64,000 bases of DNA from Bifidobacterium stellenboschense (GCF_000741785.1 NZ_JGZP01000004.1:1-64000), one strand, 5' to 3'; counted from the stretch's first letter, positions 41,666-52,316 are shown. Translations and numbers: made by a program. Notes: generated by a model from the letters alone, not told the origin.

Positions 41666-44081
41666 CTCGCCGCTGGAGGACATCTTCCACAAGACCACGG
41701 GTATCAAGCCGTTGAGCGCGGACGACATCGCCGAACAGCTCCGCAACGAGGAGAATACGAAGAAGGCGTTCATCACGCCGGTCCTCGAACAGCGGTGGCC
41801 CGGTCAGGACCGTATCGTAATGGAGTATTACGTCAACGACGGGCGTATCACCGTGGACGAGTACGGCATCGCGCATCGAGGTAAGCCGAAGAAGCTTGAC
41901 TATCTTCTGCTGTTCCATCAGAACATTCCGCTGGCGCTCGTGGAGGCCAAGGGACGTGACCATATGGCCGATGAGGGGTATCAGCAGGCGGTGGATTACG
42001 CGAATCTACTGTCGGTGCCGTTCGCGTACGCGACTAACGGCGACGATCTGATCGAACGCGATATGGTCTCCGGCCTGAACCGCGAGCTGAAGATGAGGGA
42101 CTTCCCCGGCCCGGATGAGCTGTGGCAGCGGTTCGTGTCGGAAAGCGGCATGACGCAGGAGATGGTGGACGAGTACACGTACCCCTACTACACGTCGCCG
42201 AGCAGCAATATCACGCCCCGCTATTATCAGCGCATCATCATCAATAAGACCACGCAGGCGGTGCTTAAGGGGCAGAGGAAGGTCCTGATCGTCTGTGCGA
42301 CCGGCACGGGCAAGACCTATATGGCGTTCCAGCTGATCTGGAGGTTCTGGAAGAGCGGGTTGAAGAAACGCGTCCTGTTCCTCGCGGATCGCAACAACCT
42401 CGTCAATCAGACCATGCATGGCGATTTCGCCCCGTTCGAGGACAACATGGTCAAGTTCGAGAACTCGAAGCCGGATTACGCGCACTCGATCTACCTCGGT
42501 ATATATCAGCAGTTCATCACCGCGAAAGATGGCCAGATCAACCGGCATTACCGGAAGTTCCCGCGTGATTTCTTCGACCTGATTGTCGTGGACGAGTGCC
42601 ATCGCAGTTCGGCGGACCGGACCTCGAACTGGCATGACATTCTTGATTACTTCGATTCGGCCACGCAGATCGGTTTGACCGCCACGCCGAAGGATGATTC
42701 GGACCCGAATAAGAGCAATATCGCCTATTTCGGCAAGCCCATCTACACGTATTCGCTCAAGCAGGGTATCGAGGACGGGTTCCTGGCCCCATACAAGGTC
42801 GTCGTCCCCGAGCTGGACATCGACCGGGACGGATACCAGCCGCCGGCGGGTACCACGGACGTGGACGGCAACCCGATTGAGATACGCCGCTACGAGCAGC
42901 GGGAGTTCGATCGCAATATCATCGTTCAGGAACGTCGTGAGCTGGTCGCCAAACGTATCAGCGAATATCTGAAGACCAACGACATGCGCTACTCGAAGAC
43001 GATCGTGTTCTGCGAGACCATCGAGCACGCGCACGCCATGCAGCGGCTGTTGGAGAACGAGAACACGGATCTCGTGGCCGAGGATTCCCGGTACGTGACG
43101 TGCATCGTCTCCGGCGAGCCGGACAACGAGGCCCGGTTGGACGAGTTCACGACGAACAAATGCCGCTATCCGGTCATCGCCGTGACCAGCCAGCTCATGT
43201 CCACCGGCGTGAACTCGAAGACCTGCGAGCTGATCGTCTTGGACCGCACTGTCGGGTCGATGACCGAGTTCAAGCAGATCATCGGACGTGGCACCCGCGT
43301 GGTCGATTACTACACGATGGACGGCGAGGACCGCAGCAAGATGTACTTCACGATCCTCGACTTCCGCAGCAACTACCTGAAGTTCAAGGATCCGGCGTTC
43401 GACGGCGACCCGGTGGACGTGCTCACCGTCCCGCCGAACGCGCCGATCCCGAAGCCGCCGATCAAGCCCACCGCGCCAGACATGCCGCCCACACCGCCGG
43501 AGAACCGCAGGGTGGCGCGCGTCTCGGGCGTGGACGTGGAGATCGTCGGCGAGATGGTCAAATACTTGGACGCCGACGGCAATCTCGTCGAGCAGAATCT
43601 GAACTCGTGCGTGCGCAACAACATCCTCGGACAGTATCCGACCGTGGACGTGTTCCGCCGGGCGTGGCTCGATAATCACGCGAAGGCCACGTTCGCGCAG
43701 AACCTCCTGCTGGAGACGGATTGGGCGGAGAGCTTCCGTATCCGTTACGGCTATGAGGTTGACCCGTTTGACATCATCCTGTGCATCGCCTACGAGGTCG
43801 ATCCGCCCATGAGCCGCGAGCACCGTGCCCGTCTGGCCTGCGTGCAGCGGTTCATCGACCGGGACCGGTTCAACGACGGTCAACGCGAGTTGCTGCGTCT
43901 GCTCGTGGACGCCTACGCGGCTTCCGGGTTCGAGTCGCTGCGCGATCTGGACATCTTCACGCTGCCACAGTTCAAGGAGGCCGGCTACACCAAGCTCAAG
44001 GCCGTCAAGACGTTGGGCGGGAAGAACAAGTACTACGAGCTGTTGGGCGAACTGGAGAACGCCCTGTACGAGGAGGAATAA
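41658..44081 (+). CDS. hsdR: Type I restriction enzyme R subunit (EcoEI-like)
   Basis: 807 residues. The N-terminal PD-(D/E)XK nuclease has KKLDYLLLFHQNIPLALVEAKGRD. SF2 motor: Walker A ATGTGKT (about 214), DECH box (about 311), motif III GLTATP, and motif VI QIIGRGTRV. A C-terminal helical domain after a proline-rich linker (PPIKPTAPDMPPTPP) completes the chain. It translocates DNA and cleaves when the HsdM/HsdS complex meets unmodified sites. First enzymatic gene of the hsdRMS operon, 3 bases before hsdM. Confidence 0.95.
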   Translation: MTDSPLEDIFHKTTGIKPLSADDIAEQLRNEENTKKAFITPVLEQRWPGQDRIVMEYYVNDGRITVDEYGIAHRGKPKKLDYLLLFHQNIPLALVEAKGRDHMADEGYQQAVDYANLLSVPFAYATNGDDLIERDMVSGLNRELKMRDFPGPDELWQRFVSESGMTQEMVDEYTYPYYTSPSSNITPRYYQRIIINKTTQAVLKGQRKVLIVCATGTGKTYMAFQLIWRFWKSGLKKRVLFLADRNNLVNQTMHGDFAPFEDNMVKFENSKPDYAHSIYLGIYQQFITAKDGQINRHYRKFPRDFFDLIVVDECHRSSADRTSNWHDILDYFDSATQIGLTATPKDDSDPNKSNIAYFGKPIYTYSLKQGIEDGFLAPYKVVVPELDIDRDGYQPPAGTTDVDGNPIEIRRYEQREFDRNIIVQERRELVAKRISEYLKTNDMRYSKTIVFCETIEHAHAMQRLLENENTDLVAEDSRYVTCIVSGEPDNEARLDEFTTNKCRYPVIAVTSQLMSTGVNSKTCELIVLDRTVGSMTEFKQIIGRGTRVVDYYTMDGEDRSKMYFTILDFRSNYLKFKDPAFDGDPVDVLTVPPNAPIPKPPIKPTAPDMPPTPPENRRVARVSGVDVEIVGEMVKYLDADGNLVEQNLNSCVRNNILGQYPTVDVFRRAWLDNHAKATFAQNLLLETDWAESFRIRYGYEVDPFDIILCIAYEVDPPMSREHRARLACVQRFIDRDRFNDGQRELLRLLVDAYAASGFESLRDLDIFTLPQFKEAGYTKLKAVKTLGGKNKYYELLGELENALYEEE

Positions 44082-44084
44082 TAC

Positions 44085-45611
44085 GTGAGTCTTGCACCCC
44101 TGATCAAACGCCTTGAGGACATCATGCGTTCTGACCCCGGCATCGACGGCACCGCGCAGCGCCTCTCCCAGATCGTATGGATCCTGTTCCTCAAGGTCTT
44201 CGACTACAAGGAGGAGGAAGCCGAACTCGATGACGACTACCGGCCGGTCATTCCGGAAGGCTACCGGTGGCGCGATTGGGCGACCGGCGAATCGCTGAAG
44301 GACCAGCGCACCGGCGACGAACTCATCGACTTCGTGAACAACCAGTTGTTCCCCGCGCTGCGCGGCGAGGCCGTGGAGAACGGGAACGGTGCGCGCATCA
44401 TCCCGTTTCCCAGCTCCACGCCGCGCGCCCTGCTGGTCAAGGAGTTCATGAACCGCAGCCATAACTACGCGGCCAACGGCATCCAGCTGCGCATGGTGCT
44501 CAACCTGTTCAACGAGGTGGACTTCTCCGACGCCGATGAGACCCACGAGTTCAACGATGTGTACGAGACCCTGCTGAAGTCCCTCCAGTCGGCCGGCAAG
44601 GCGGGCGAGTTCTACACGCCGCGCGCCGTGACCTCGTTCGCCGTCAAGCACGTGGATCCCCGCATCGGCGAGACCGTGGGCGATTTCGCGTGCGGCACTG
44701 CGGGCTTTCTCGTCGATGCATTGCGCCATTTGGAACGGCAGGTGCAGCCGGGTGATACGAAGGCGATGGAGTCGTTGCAGAACAGCTTGGTTGGCCAGGA
44801 GTTCAAGCCGCTGCCGTACATGCTGGGCATCACCAACCTCATGCTCCACGACATCGCCCTGCCCAACATCACCTACGGCGACTCGCTCGACCGCAAGCGT
44901 CTGCTCGACTACGAGGATGAGGACTGCGTGGACTGCATCGTCATGAACCCGCCCTACGGCGGCATCGCCACCGAAGCCGACAAGGCCGCGTTCCCCGCCG
45001 ACCTGCGCAGCTCGGAGACCGCCGACCTGTTCATGTCGTACATCATCACCCGACTGCGTATCAACGGCCGTGCGGCCGTGGTCCTTCCCAACGGGTTCCT
45101 TGAAGGCGAGGACAACACGCGCATCGCCATCAAGAAGTTCTTGTTCAAGCAGTGCAACCTGCACACCGTGATTCGTCTGCCGGAAAGCGTCTTCGCCCCG
45201 TACACGAGCATCGACACGAACATCCTGTTCTTCGACAAGACCGGCTCCACGCAGGAGACATGGTTCTACAGGTTCGACAAGCCAGAGGGATACAAGCACT
45301 TCTCCAAGACCAAGCCGCTTCTGCCGCAGCATTTCCAGCCGGTCGATGAATGGTGGGACGCCCGTGTTGAGATCCCGGACCCGGACGTGGAAGGCGCGTG
45401 GAAGGCCAAGAAGTACACGGTGGGTGAGCTCGTCGAAGGCAACTACCGTCTCGACAAGTGCGGCTACCCGCACGAGGACGAGGAGATTCTGCCGCCCGGC
45501 CAGCTCATCGGCAAATACAAGTCAGACAAACAGCGCATCGAGACCGAGATCGACGCGCTGCTCGCACAGATCATGGACCTCATCGGCAATGACACGGAGG
45601 AGAACGCATGA
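44085..45611 (+). CDS. hsdM: Type I DNA adenine methyltransferase M subunit
   Basis: 508 residues. A helical N-terminal domain (LSQIVWILFLKVFDYKEEEA) precedes the methyltransferase core: motif I DFACGTAGFLVDAL and catalytic motif IV NPPYGG (about residue 288). It methylates adenine N6 as M2S. GTG start. Its stop overlaps the hsdS ATG (ATGA). Confidence 0.96.
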   Translation: MSLAPLIKRLEDIMRSDPGIDGTAQRLSQIVWILFLKVFDYKEEEAELDDDYRPVIPEGYRWRDWATGESLKDQRTGDELIDFVNNQLFPALRGEAVENGNGARIIPFPSSTPRALLVKEFMNRSHNYAANGIQLRMVLNLFNEVDFSDADETHEFNDVYETLLKSLQSAGKAGEFYTPRAVTSFAVKHVDPRIGETVGDFACGTAGFLVDALRHLERQVQPGDTKAMESLQNSLVGQEFKPLPYMLGITNLMLHDIALPNITYGDSLDRKRLLDYEDEDCVDCIVMNPPYGGIATEADKAAFPADLRSSETADLFMSYIITRLRINGRAAVVLPNGFLEGEDNTRIAIKKFLFKQCNLHTVIRLPESVFAPYTSIDTNILFFDKTGSTQETWFYRFDKPEGYKHFSKTKPLLPQHFQPVDEWWDARVEIPDPDVEGAWKAKKYTVGELVEGNYRLDKCGYPHEDEEILPPGQLIGKYKSDKQRIETEIDALLAQIMDLIGNDTEENA

Positions 45612-46441
45612 GCGACCTGAAGACCACACCCATCGCGGCGAAACTGCGCGCGTCCATCCTCCAGCAGGCCATCGAAGGCAAACTCGTACCACAGGATTCC
45701 AACGACGAGCCCGCCAGCAAGCTGGTCGAGCGCATCCGCAAGGAACGCGCCGGACTCATCAAGCAGAAGAAGGCGAAGGCCCCCAAGGGCGGTGAAAGCG
45801 TCATCTGGAAGGACGGCAACGGCTCATGGTGGGAACGCCGCGGCAAAAGCGAGGCGGTCTGCATCGACGACGAGATCCCATTCGACATTCCGGAAAACTG
45901 GACGTGGTGCCGGCTCAACGCCATTGGCCAGATCATCGGCGGTGGAACACCGAAAACGGGGAATAAGGCTTATTGGGCTTCAGCCGAAGCGGGAATTCCG
46001 TGGATAACGCCGGCGGACATGAAATTTGTCTCTGGGATGACAGTGAGCAGAGGAGAAAGGTATATTTCCGAACTTGGATTAAAGGAATCTTCGGCTCAGT
46101 TATTGCCGGAAGGCTCGGTTGTGATGTCTAGTCGTGCCCCAATCGGTTACTTGGCATTAGCCGGATGCGCATTAGCCACAAATCAAGGTTTCAAATCGGT
46201 CGTTCCTACAGAAAAAAGTATGAACAGATGGATTATGCTCAGCGTAAATGCCCGAATGCACGACATCAAACAAAGAGCATCTGGCACCACATTCGCGGAA
46301 ATATCGGGGGCGGAATTTGGACGAACGCTCATTCCGCTTCCACCTATGCTTGAGCAAAGTCGAATTGTCAGTAAATGTGATGAGCTTCGGCCGCTCACCG
46401 ATCAGCTCGAAATTCTAGAGAGAGAGAGAGCGATGCTGTAG
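45608..46441 (+). CDS. hsdS: Type I specificity subunit, first half (current reading phase)
   Basis: 277 residues: a conserved arm (LRASILQQAIEGKLVPQD), the first target recognition domain (about 95-245, lower G+C than its surroundings), and the start of the central spacer helix LRPLTDQLEILERERAML, then TAG. The stop comes immediately after an (AG)7 tract. With one AG unit fewer the frame continues as LERESDAVDSAFWRDLPRAV into the second half, giving 546 residues with two recognition domains. Half-size HsdS proteins can act as dimers in known systems, so both phases may be active with different targets. Confidence 0.88.
   Translation: MSDLKTTPIAAKLRASILQQAIEGKLVPQDSNDEPASKLVERIRKERAGLIKQKKAKAPKGGESVIWKDGNGSWWERRGKSEAVCIDDEIPFDIPENWTWCRLNAIGQIIGGGTPKTGNKAYWASAEAGIPWITPADMKFVSGMTVSRGERYISELGLKESSAQLLPEGSVVMSSRAPIGYLALAGCALATNQGFKSVVPTEKSMNRWIMLSVNARMHDIKQRASGTTFAEISGAEFGRTLIPLPPMLEQSRIVSKCDELRPLTDQLEILERERAML
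46417..46430 (+). repeat. (AG)7 simple sequence repeat inside hsdS
   Basis: Fourteen bases of pure AG dinucleotide lie in the spacer-helix codons of hsdS, exactly where the two halves change frame. Seven units give a stop 9 bases after the tract; six (or nine) units give a full-length frame. This is a classic slipped-strand phase-variation switch. Confidence 0.88.
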
Positions 46442-47250
46442 ATTCCGCGTTCTGGCGGGATCTGCCTCGCGCCGTCCTTCAGCAGGCCGTCCAAGGCAAC
46501 CTCGTGCCACAAGACCCTGCTGAAGGAACCAGCTCCGAACTCGTGGAACGTATCCGCGAGGAGCGTCGCCGACTTATCGCCGAAAAGAAGATTAAACCGA
46601 TCAAAGGCGGCGAAAGCATCATCCACCGTGACTCTGCCGGACACTGGTTTGAGACTCGCGGCAAGAATGCACCTGTTTGCATCGACGATGAAATCCCCTT
46701 TGAAATACCCGACAGCTGGACATGGGCGCGACTTGGCTTCGCGGCAGACATTTTAAGTGGTCAGGCTTTCAAGAGTGAAACGTTCAAAGATGCTGGACCG
46801 TACAGACTGTTGCGAGGCATCAATTTAGGAGTCGATAAAGTCAGGTGGAATGAAACGGTTTTTCTGGATTCACTTCCGGTAAACGCTGAACGCTATGAGC
46901 TTATGGCAAATGATTTGCTTCTAGGTATGGATAGACCATGGATTAATGACGGATTGCGAACTGCGCTTTTCCCCAGTTCCAAGATTCCTACGTATTTAGT
47001 TCAACGTGTGCTTCGAATAAGAGGGATTGGAACATTACTCGTTGAGTATCTTAAGATTATCTTTGAATCTGGAATGCTAAAGGCACATATCGGGAATCAG
47101 ACTACAGGTATCAGTGTCCCACACATTAGCCAATCACAGGTGGACAGTTTGCTGATACCTATTCTTCCGCTTGCCGAGCAGCAGCGAATTGCCGAAAAAG
47201 TCGCCGAGTTCAGGTTTCTGATCGGGGAACGGTTCGTGGCAGCTTCCTGA
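46442..47250 (+). pseudogene. hsdS: Type I specificity subunit, second half (out of phase)
   Basis: Open from DSAFWRDLPRAVLQQAVQGN with a repeat of the arm seen in the first half, then CIDDEIPFEIPDSWTWARLG leading the second recognition domain, and ending LAEQQRIAEKVAEFRFLIGE plus six residues. It could be translated on its own only from a GTG at 46504 with no good ribosome site. The C-terminal conserved helix seems short compared with the first repeat. It is best viewed as the switched-off 3' part of hsdS rather than a dead gene. Confidence 0.82.
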
Positions 47251-47410
47251 TTGTTCAATGATTGCGTCCATTGCCGTCGTGGTCCACGCAGTAGCGGCTG
47301 CGAGACAACGCGGGAGGATAACTTGAAAATGCATGACGTAGTTTCCATTCCTGCCGTCCCGTTTTCCGAGGACTTCGAATTTCGAAATACTGGAATGGCT
47401 TCTAAGGGCA

Positions 47411-47570
47411 TCAAGCTATATCCATTGAATAGATGATTCGTCCCCGCGTACGTGCGGCCTTGAGCCCGGCGTTGGTACGCTCCCGTATAAGATTACGTTC
47501 GGACTGGGCCAGTGCGGCGAAGATATTGAACACGAGAATGCCGCCGGGCATGGTGGTGTTGTCCGCAGGC
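47411..47570 (-). pseudogene. Serine resolvase/invertase fragment
   Basis: The minus strand reads NTTMPGGILVFNIFAALAQ, then SERNLIRERTNAGLKAARTR and GR, the end of the catalytic domain and E-helix of Hin/Tn3-type serine recombinases. The active-site serine part and the DNA-binding helix-turn-helix are absent. In 47251-47410, between hsdS and this relic, nothing else is recognisable. It marks the argH-side edge of the island. Confidence 0.78.
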
Positions 47571-47597
47571 TCCGGCGATGTAGTCCGACGCTGATAG

Positions 47598-49154
<1,557 letters not shown>

Positions 49155-49165
49155 GGCGTGTCGTC

Positions 49166-49432
49166 GCTCCCGCCGGCGGGAGCCGATAGCGCGGCGTGAG
49201 GTCCGCCGTGCTATACGGGGGTGTGTTTTTCGCTCCCGCTGGCGGGAGCTGGACCGCGTAGCGGGACTGAGGGTGGTTTGGGGCTGGGCTCCTGACCACC
49301 CTCAGTCGTCTTCGACGACAGCTCCCGCCAGCGGGAGCGGGGAAGGAAGTGTTTCCGTCGATTCCCGCCAGCGGGAGCGGGGTAGGAAGTGCTTCGGCCG
49401 ATTGCTGTCAGTGGGAGCGGGGTAGGGATGTC
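49166..49432. repeat. Cluster of palindromic repeats between argH and the thi riboswitch
   Basis: A core palindrome at 49166-49182; a large inverted pair at 49231-49340, whose arms carry core, second stem and ACTGAGGGTGGT / ACCACCCTCAGT ends; then tandem units of exactly 40 bases at 49324-49363 and 49364-49403 and a diverged third from 49404. Each unit starts with CCCGCCAGCGGGAGCGGGG. Confidence 0.85.
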
Positions 49433-49446
49433 ATCGTCGACATCTA

Positions 49447-49542
49447 CACTGGGGGCAGCACGAACGGGAGCCGCAAGGCTGAGAGGAAGCGCCAGCTTCG
49501 ACCGGGGAACTTGACGCGGGTCATGCCGCCGTAAGGAATCGT
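49447..49542 (+). promoter_or_regulatory. TPP riboswitch (THI element) of the thiS operon
   Basis: ACGGGAGCC-GCAA-GGCTGAGAGG, then GACCGGGGAACTTGA and GGGTCATGCCGCCGTAAGGA follow the THI consensus order and spacing closely. It stands 200 bases before thiS, with a terminator-like hairpin in between. Confidence 0.92.
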
Positions 49543-49673
49543 CTTCTTTCGCCAAGGCCTCGGGAGCCTCGAACGTCCCAACGCCCTCGTTCGCACCAGA
49601 TAACCAAGCCGTGTGGCCGGGCATCCGCGCCGCATGGTCGCATGACCGGGTTCATGAATGGGCGCACCACTTA

Positions 49674-49703
49674 GGGTACGGTTCCTTTCGTGCACCCTTT
49701 TTT
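49674..49703 (+). terminator. Terminator-like hairpin between the riboswitch and thiS
   Basis: GGGTACG-gttccttt-CGTGCACCC (bulged by two bases) followed by TTTTTT at 49698-49703, 40 bases before the thiS ATG. It could be the attenuator through which the riboswitch acts. The region 49543-49673 has no other clear feature. Confidence 0.6.
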
Positions 49704-49743
49704 GATATCCGGACCGAGAATCCGGAAGGGAGAACGAGGACTT

Positions 49744-49938
49744 ATGCAGGTCAACGGAGAGCAGGTCACGCTCGACGCGCCCGTCAGCGTCGCCGATTAT
49801 CTCGAAGCGCACGGCTTCAGGGCCGAACGCGTCGCCATCGAGCTCAACGGCGAGATCATCCCGCGCGACAAGCGCGGCGAGGCGATGCTCGACGACCAGA
49901 GCGTCATGGAGATCGTCCAGTTCGTCCAGGGCGGCTGA
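49744..49938 (+). CDS. thiS: Sulfur carrier protein ThiS
   Basis: 64 residues from the ATG at 49744: MQVNGEQVTLDAPVSVADYL and the obligatory C-terminal GG (QFVQGG), a ubiquitin-like fold. The terminal glycine is adenylated by ThiF and then thiocarboxylated to give sulfur for the thiazole ring. An upstream in-frame start at 49690 lies in the terminator region and is not used. Confidence 0.93.
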   Translation: MQVNGEQVTLDAPVSVADYLEAHGFRAERVAIELNGEIIPRDKRGEAMLDDQSVMEIVQFVQGG

Positions 49939-49956
49939 GGCTTGAGGGGGCTGGTC

Positions 49957-50086
49957 CGCCTGACCACCCTCAGTCCGCTTTGCGGACAGCTCCCGCCAGC
50001 GGGAGCGGAGAAGGAACCTCGGTCCTGTTCCCCGCCAGCGGGAGCGGGGAAGAGCTTCGATCCTGTTCCCGGCAGCGGGAGCGCAA
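49957..50086. repeat. Palindromic repeat array between thiS and thiG
   Basis: An inverted unit (ACCACCCTCAGTCCG stem GCGGACAGC) leads into three cores: a 38-base unit at 49992-50029, a second of similar length from 50030, and a third core CCCGGCAGCGGGAGCGC. The layout is the same as the 40-base array upstream of the riboswitch, but the spacers are different. Confidence 0.82.
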
Positions 50087-50115
50087 TAGACATCAACCCA
50101 AGGAAGGGGAATATC

Positions 50116-50985
50116 ATGAGCAACATCAATCCGGTCACCGAAGCGTCCGTCGAGGCGACGCCGCTGCCGCCGCAGCCTTCGGTCGTCAACCCGGTCGGCA
50201 CCGCCGCGCCGATCCTGCCCGTCGAAGACAAGCCGCTCAACCTCGGTGGGCACGAGTTCCACTCGCGCTTCATCCTCGGCTCCGGCCGCTACGACCTCAA
50301 CCTCATCAAGGCGACCGTCGAACATGCGGGCACCGAGATCGTCACGATGGCGCTGCGCCGCGCCACCACCACCGAGAACAGCGTGCTCGACTACATCCCC
50401 GAAGGCATCACGCTGCTGCCGAACACGTCCGGCGCGCGCAACGCCGAGGAGGCGGTGCGCATCGCCCGCCTCGCGCGTGAGGTGTGCCACACCGACTTCG
50501 TCAAGGTGGAGATCGAGCACGAGACCAAGTACCTCCTGCCGGACAACGCCGAGACCATCCGCGCCACCGAGATGCTGGCCAAGGAGGGCTTCGTCGTCAT
50601 GCCGTACATGTTCCCCGACCCGATCGCCGCACGCCAGCTCGAGGAGGCGGGCGCCGCGGCCGTCATGCCGCTCGGCTCGCTCATCGGCTCCAACATGGGC
50701 CTGAGGATGCGCGACTTCATCAAGATCATCATCGCCAACGCGAACGTGCCGGTCATCATCGACGCGGGCATCGGCCGGCCCAGCCAGGCCGCCGACACGA
50801 TGGAGATGGGCGCGGACGCGGTCATGGCGTACACGGCCGTCGCCTCCGCCGGCAACATCCCGCTCATGGCCGAGGCGTTCAAGCACGCCATCGACGCCGG
50901 CCGCGCCGCCTACCTCGCCGGACTCGGCAAGGTGACGGAGGGACAGGCCGTGCCGTCCAGCCCGACCACGGGGTACCTGCACTGA
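50116..50985 (+). CDS. thiG: Thiazole synthase
   Basis: 289 residues from the ATG at 50116. After a roughly 40-residue Pro/Ala-rich N-terminal extension, the TIM barrel begins at [19 protein letters not shown]. The Schiff-base lysine is in FVKVEIEH, and phosphate-binding glycines are in [12 protein letters not shown] and [23 protein letters not shown]. It condenses DXP, dehydroglycine and ThiS-thiocarboxylate to thiazole phosphate. No thiO or thiH for making dehydroglycine is in this cluster. Confidence 0.95.
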   Translation: MSNINPVTEASVEATPLPPQPSVVNPVGTAAPILPVEDKPLNLGGHEFHSRFILGSGRYDLNLIKATVEHAGTEIVTMALRRATTTENSVLDYIPEGITLLPNTSGARNAEEAVRIARLAREVCHTDFVKVEIEHETKYLLPDNAETIRATEMLAKEGFVVMPYMFPDPIAARQLEEAGAAAVMPLGSLIGSNMGLRMRDFIKIIIANANVPVIIDAGIGRPSQAADTMEMGADAVMAYTAVASAGNIPLMAEAFKHAIDAGRAAYLAGLGKVTEGQAVPSSPTTGYLH

Positions 50986-50987
50986 GA

Positions 50988-51079
50988 CTACCCCTCAGTC
51001 CGCTACGCGGACAGCTTCCCTGACAAGGGGAGCCGGAGTGAGGGCCCATCGGACGGGTGGCTCGCAGACAAGGGGAGCC
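50988..51079. repeat. Modular palindromic repeat between thiG and thiF, copy H
   Basis: ACCCCTCAGTCCGCTACGCG leads into GGACAGC and TCCCTGACAAGGGGA, the inverted form of the unit seen at 4648; a second half-copy ends at 51079. The CCTnnnAGGGG core variant is shared with copy A. Confidence 0.72.
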
Positions 51080-51096
51080 GAGAATGAAGGAGAGTA

Positions 51097-51906
51097 ATGG
51101 CGTTTTCGGATGAACAGCTTGAACGGTATTCGCGGCATCTGATCCTCAAGGGGTTGGGTGTCAAGGGGCAGAAGCGGCTGCTGGAGTCCAGCGTGCTCAT
51201 CGTCGGCGCGGGCGGGCTCGGCTCGCCGGCCGCCCTCTACCTCGCCGCCGCCGGCGTGGGCCGCATCGGCCTCGTCGACGGCGACGTGGTCGACCTGAGC
51301 AACCTGCAACGCCAGATCATCCACACCACCGCGTCCGTCGGCGAGCCGAAGGTCGAATCCGCGGCCAGGGCGATCCGCGCGCTCAACCCGGACGTCACCG
51401 TCGAGACGCACCACACGCTCGTCGACGCCGGCAACGTCGCGGACCTCATCGCCCCATACGATCTGGTCATCGACGCGACCGACAACTTCTCCGCGAAGTT
51501 CCTCGTCAACGACGCGTGCGTGCTCGCCGGCAAACCGTTCGTCCACGCCGGCGTCGTCGGATTCGCCGGACAGGTGATGGACGTCGTGCCGGGCGCGGGC
51601 CCCTGCTACCGCTGCATCTTCCGCGACATGCCCGCGGCCGGCGAGATCCCCACCTGCCGAGAGGCGGGCGTGCTCGGCGCGGTCGTCGGCGTGATCGGCA
51701 GCCTCGAGGCGACGGAGGCGGTCAAACTGATCGCCGGCGTGGGCGAGCCTCTCGTCGCGCGCATGCTCACCGTCGACGCGCTCACGATGAACATCCGCCG
51801 CGTGCCGCTGCCCAAACGCGTGCCCGACTGCCCGGTGTGCGGCGAGAACCCGACCATCACCGCGCTCGACCTGGACCGCTACATCCAGCCCGCCTGCGCC
51901 ATCTGA
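51097..51906 (+). CDS. thiF: ThiF/MoeB-type adenylyltransferase
   Basis: 269 residues. The nucleotide-binding VLIVGAGGLGSPAALYLAAAG (residues 29-49), the conserved RQIIH, the DATDNF loop and two zinc-binding CxxC pairs (CYRC, CPVC) mark an E1-like enzyme. It adenylates the C-terminal glycine of ThiS; it may also serve MoaD-like partners if present. Follows thiG in the TPP-riboswitch operon. Confidence 0.92.
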   Translation: MAFSDEQLERYSRHLILKGLGVKGQKRLLESSVLIVGAGGLGSPAALYLAAAGVGRIGLVDGDVVDLSNLQRQIIHTTASVGEPKVESAARAIRALNPDVTVETHHTLVDAGNVADLIAPYDLVIDATDNFSAKFLVNDACVLAGKPFVHAGVVGFAGQVMDVVPGAGPCYRCIFRDMPAAGEIPTCREAGVLGAVVGVIGSLEATEAVKLIAGVGEPLVARMLTVDALTMNIRRVPLPKRVPDCPVCGENPTITALDLDRYIQPACAI

Positions 51907-51923
51907 CAGAGAGAAGGGAACCA

Positions 51924-52316
51924 ATGCCCATCGCATGGCATGCCGATAGCGACGCCGCCGACGCGGTCATGACCGCGTCCGACACCGCTGAATCCGCGAT
52001 CCGCCGCATCACGCCGGCCGAATTCGCCGCACTCGACAAGCGGAACGTCACGCTGCTCGACCTGCGCGAGCCGGCCGACGTGGCCGCGCATCCGATCGAA
52101 GGCGCAATCAACGCGCCGCTCGACCCGCTCGCGCAGGTTCTGAAGACCGTACCGGTGGGACGCACCGTCGTCGTCTTCTGCGCGGAAGGCTGGTGGAGCG
52201 AGGAGGTCGCCGAGATCCTCGCCGACCGCGGCTACGACGTGGCGAGCCTCGAAGGCGGGTTCCGCGCCTACCGCGAATATCTGGACCGACAGACGCAGGG
52301 GGGAATGACCGAGTAA
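51924..52316 (+). CDS. Rhodanese-like sulfurtransferase
   Basis: 130 residues from the ATG at 51924. A rhodanese domain spans about residues 28-125, with LLDLREPADVAAHPIEGAIN and an active loop VVFCAEGWWSEEVA, whose Cys would carry the persulfide. Beside thiSGF it is the likely sulfur donor to adenylated ThiS, the role that the rhodanese part of ThiI plays elsewhere. AGAGAAGGG precedes the ATG. Confidence 0.88.
   Translation: MPIAWHADSDAADAVMTASDTAESAIRRITPAEFAALDKRNVTLLDLREPADVAAHPIEGAINAPLDPLAQVLKTVPVGRTVVVFCAEGWWSEEVAEILADRGYDVASLEGGFRAYREYLDRQTQGGMTE

Noticed and set aside
46442-47250. Second half of hsdS as an independent intact gene
   Set aside because: Its only early start is a GTG at 46504 without a ribosome site, and the coding pattern continues upstream of it into the spacer helix, so it is the out-of-phase 3' part of one gene.
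49324-50086. Possible CRISPR array
   Set aside because: The 38-40-base period is CRISPR-like, but the repeat is the same palindrome found singly all over the window, spacers resemble each other, units number only three, and no cas gene is near.
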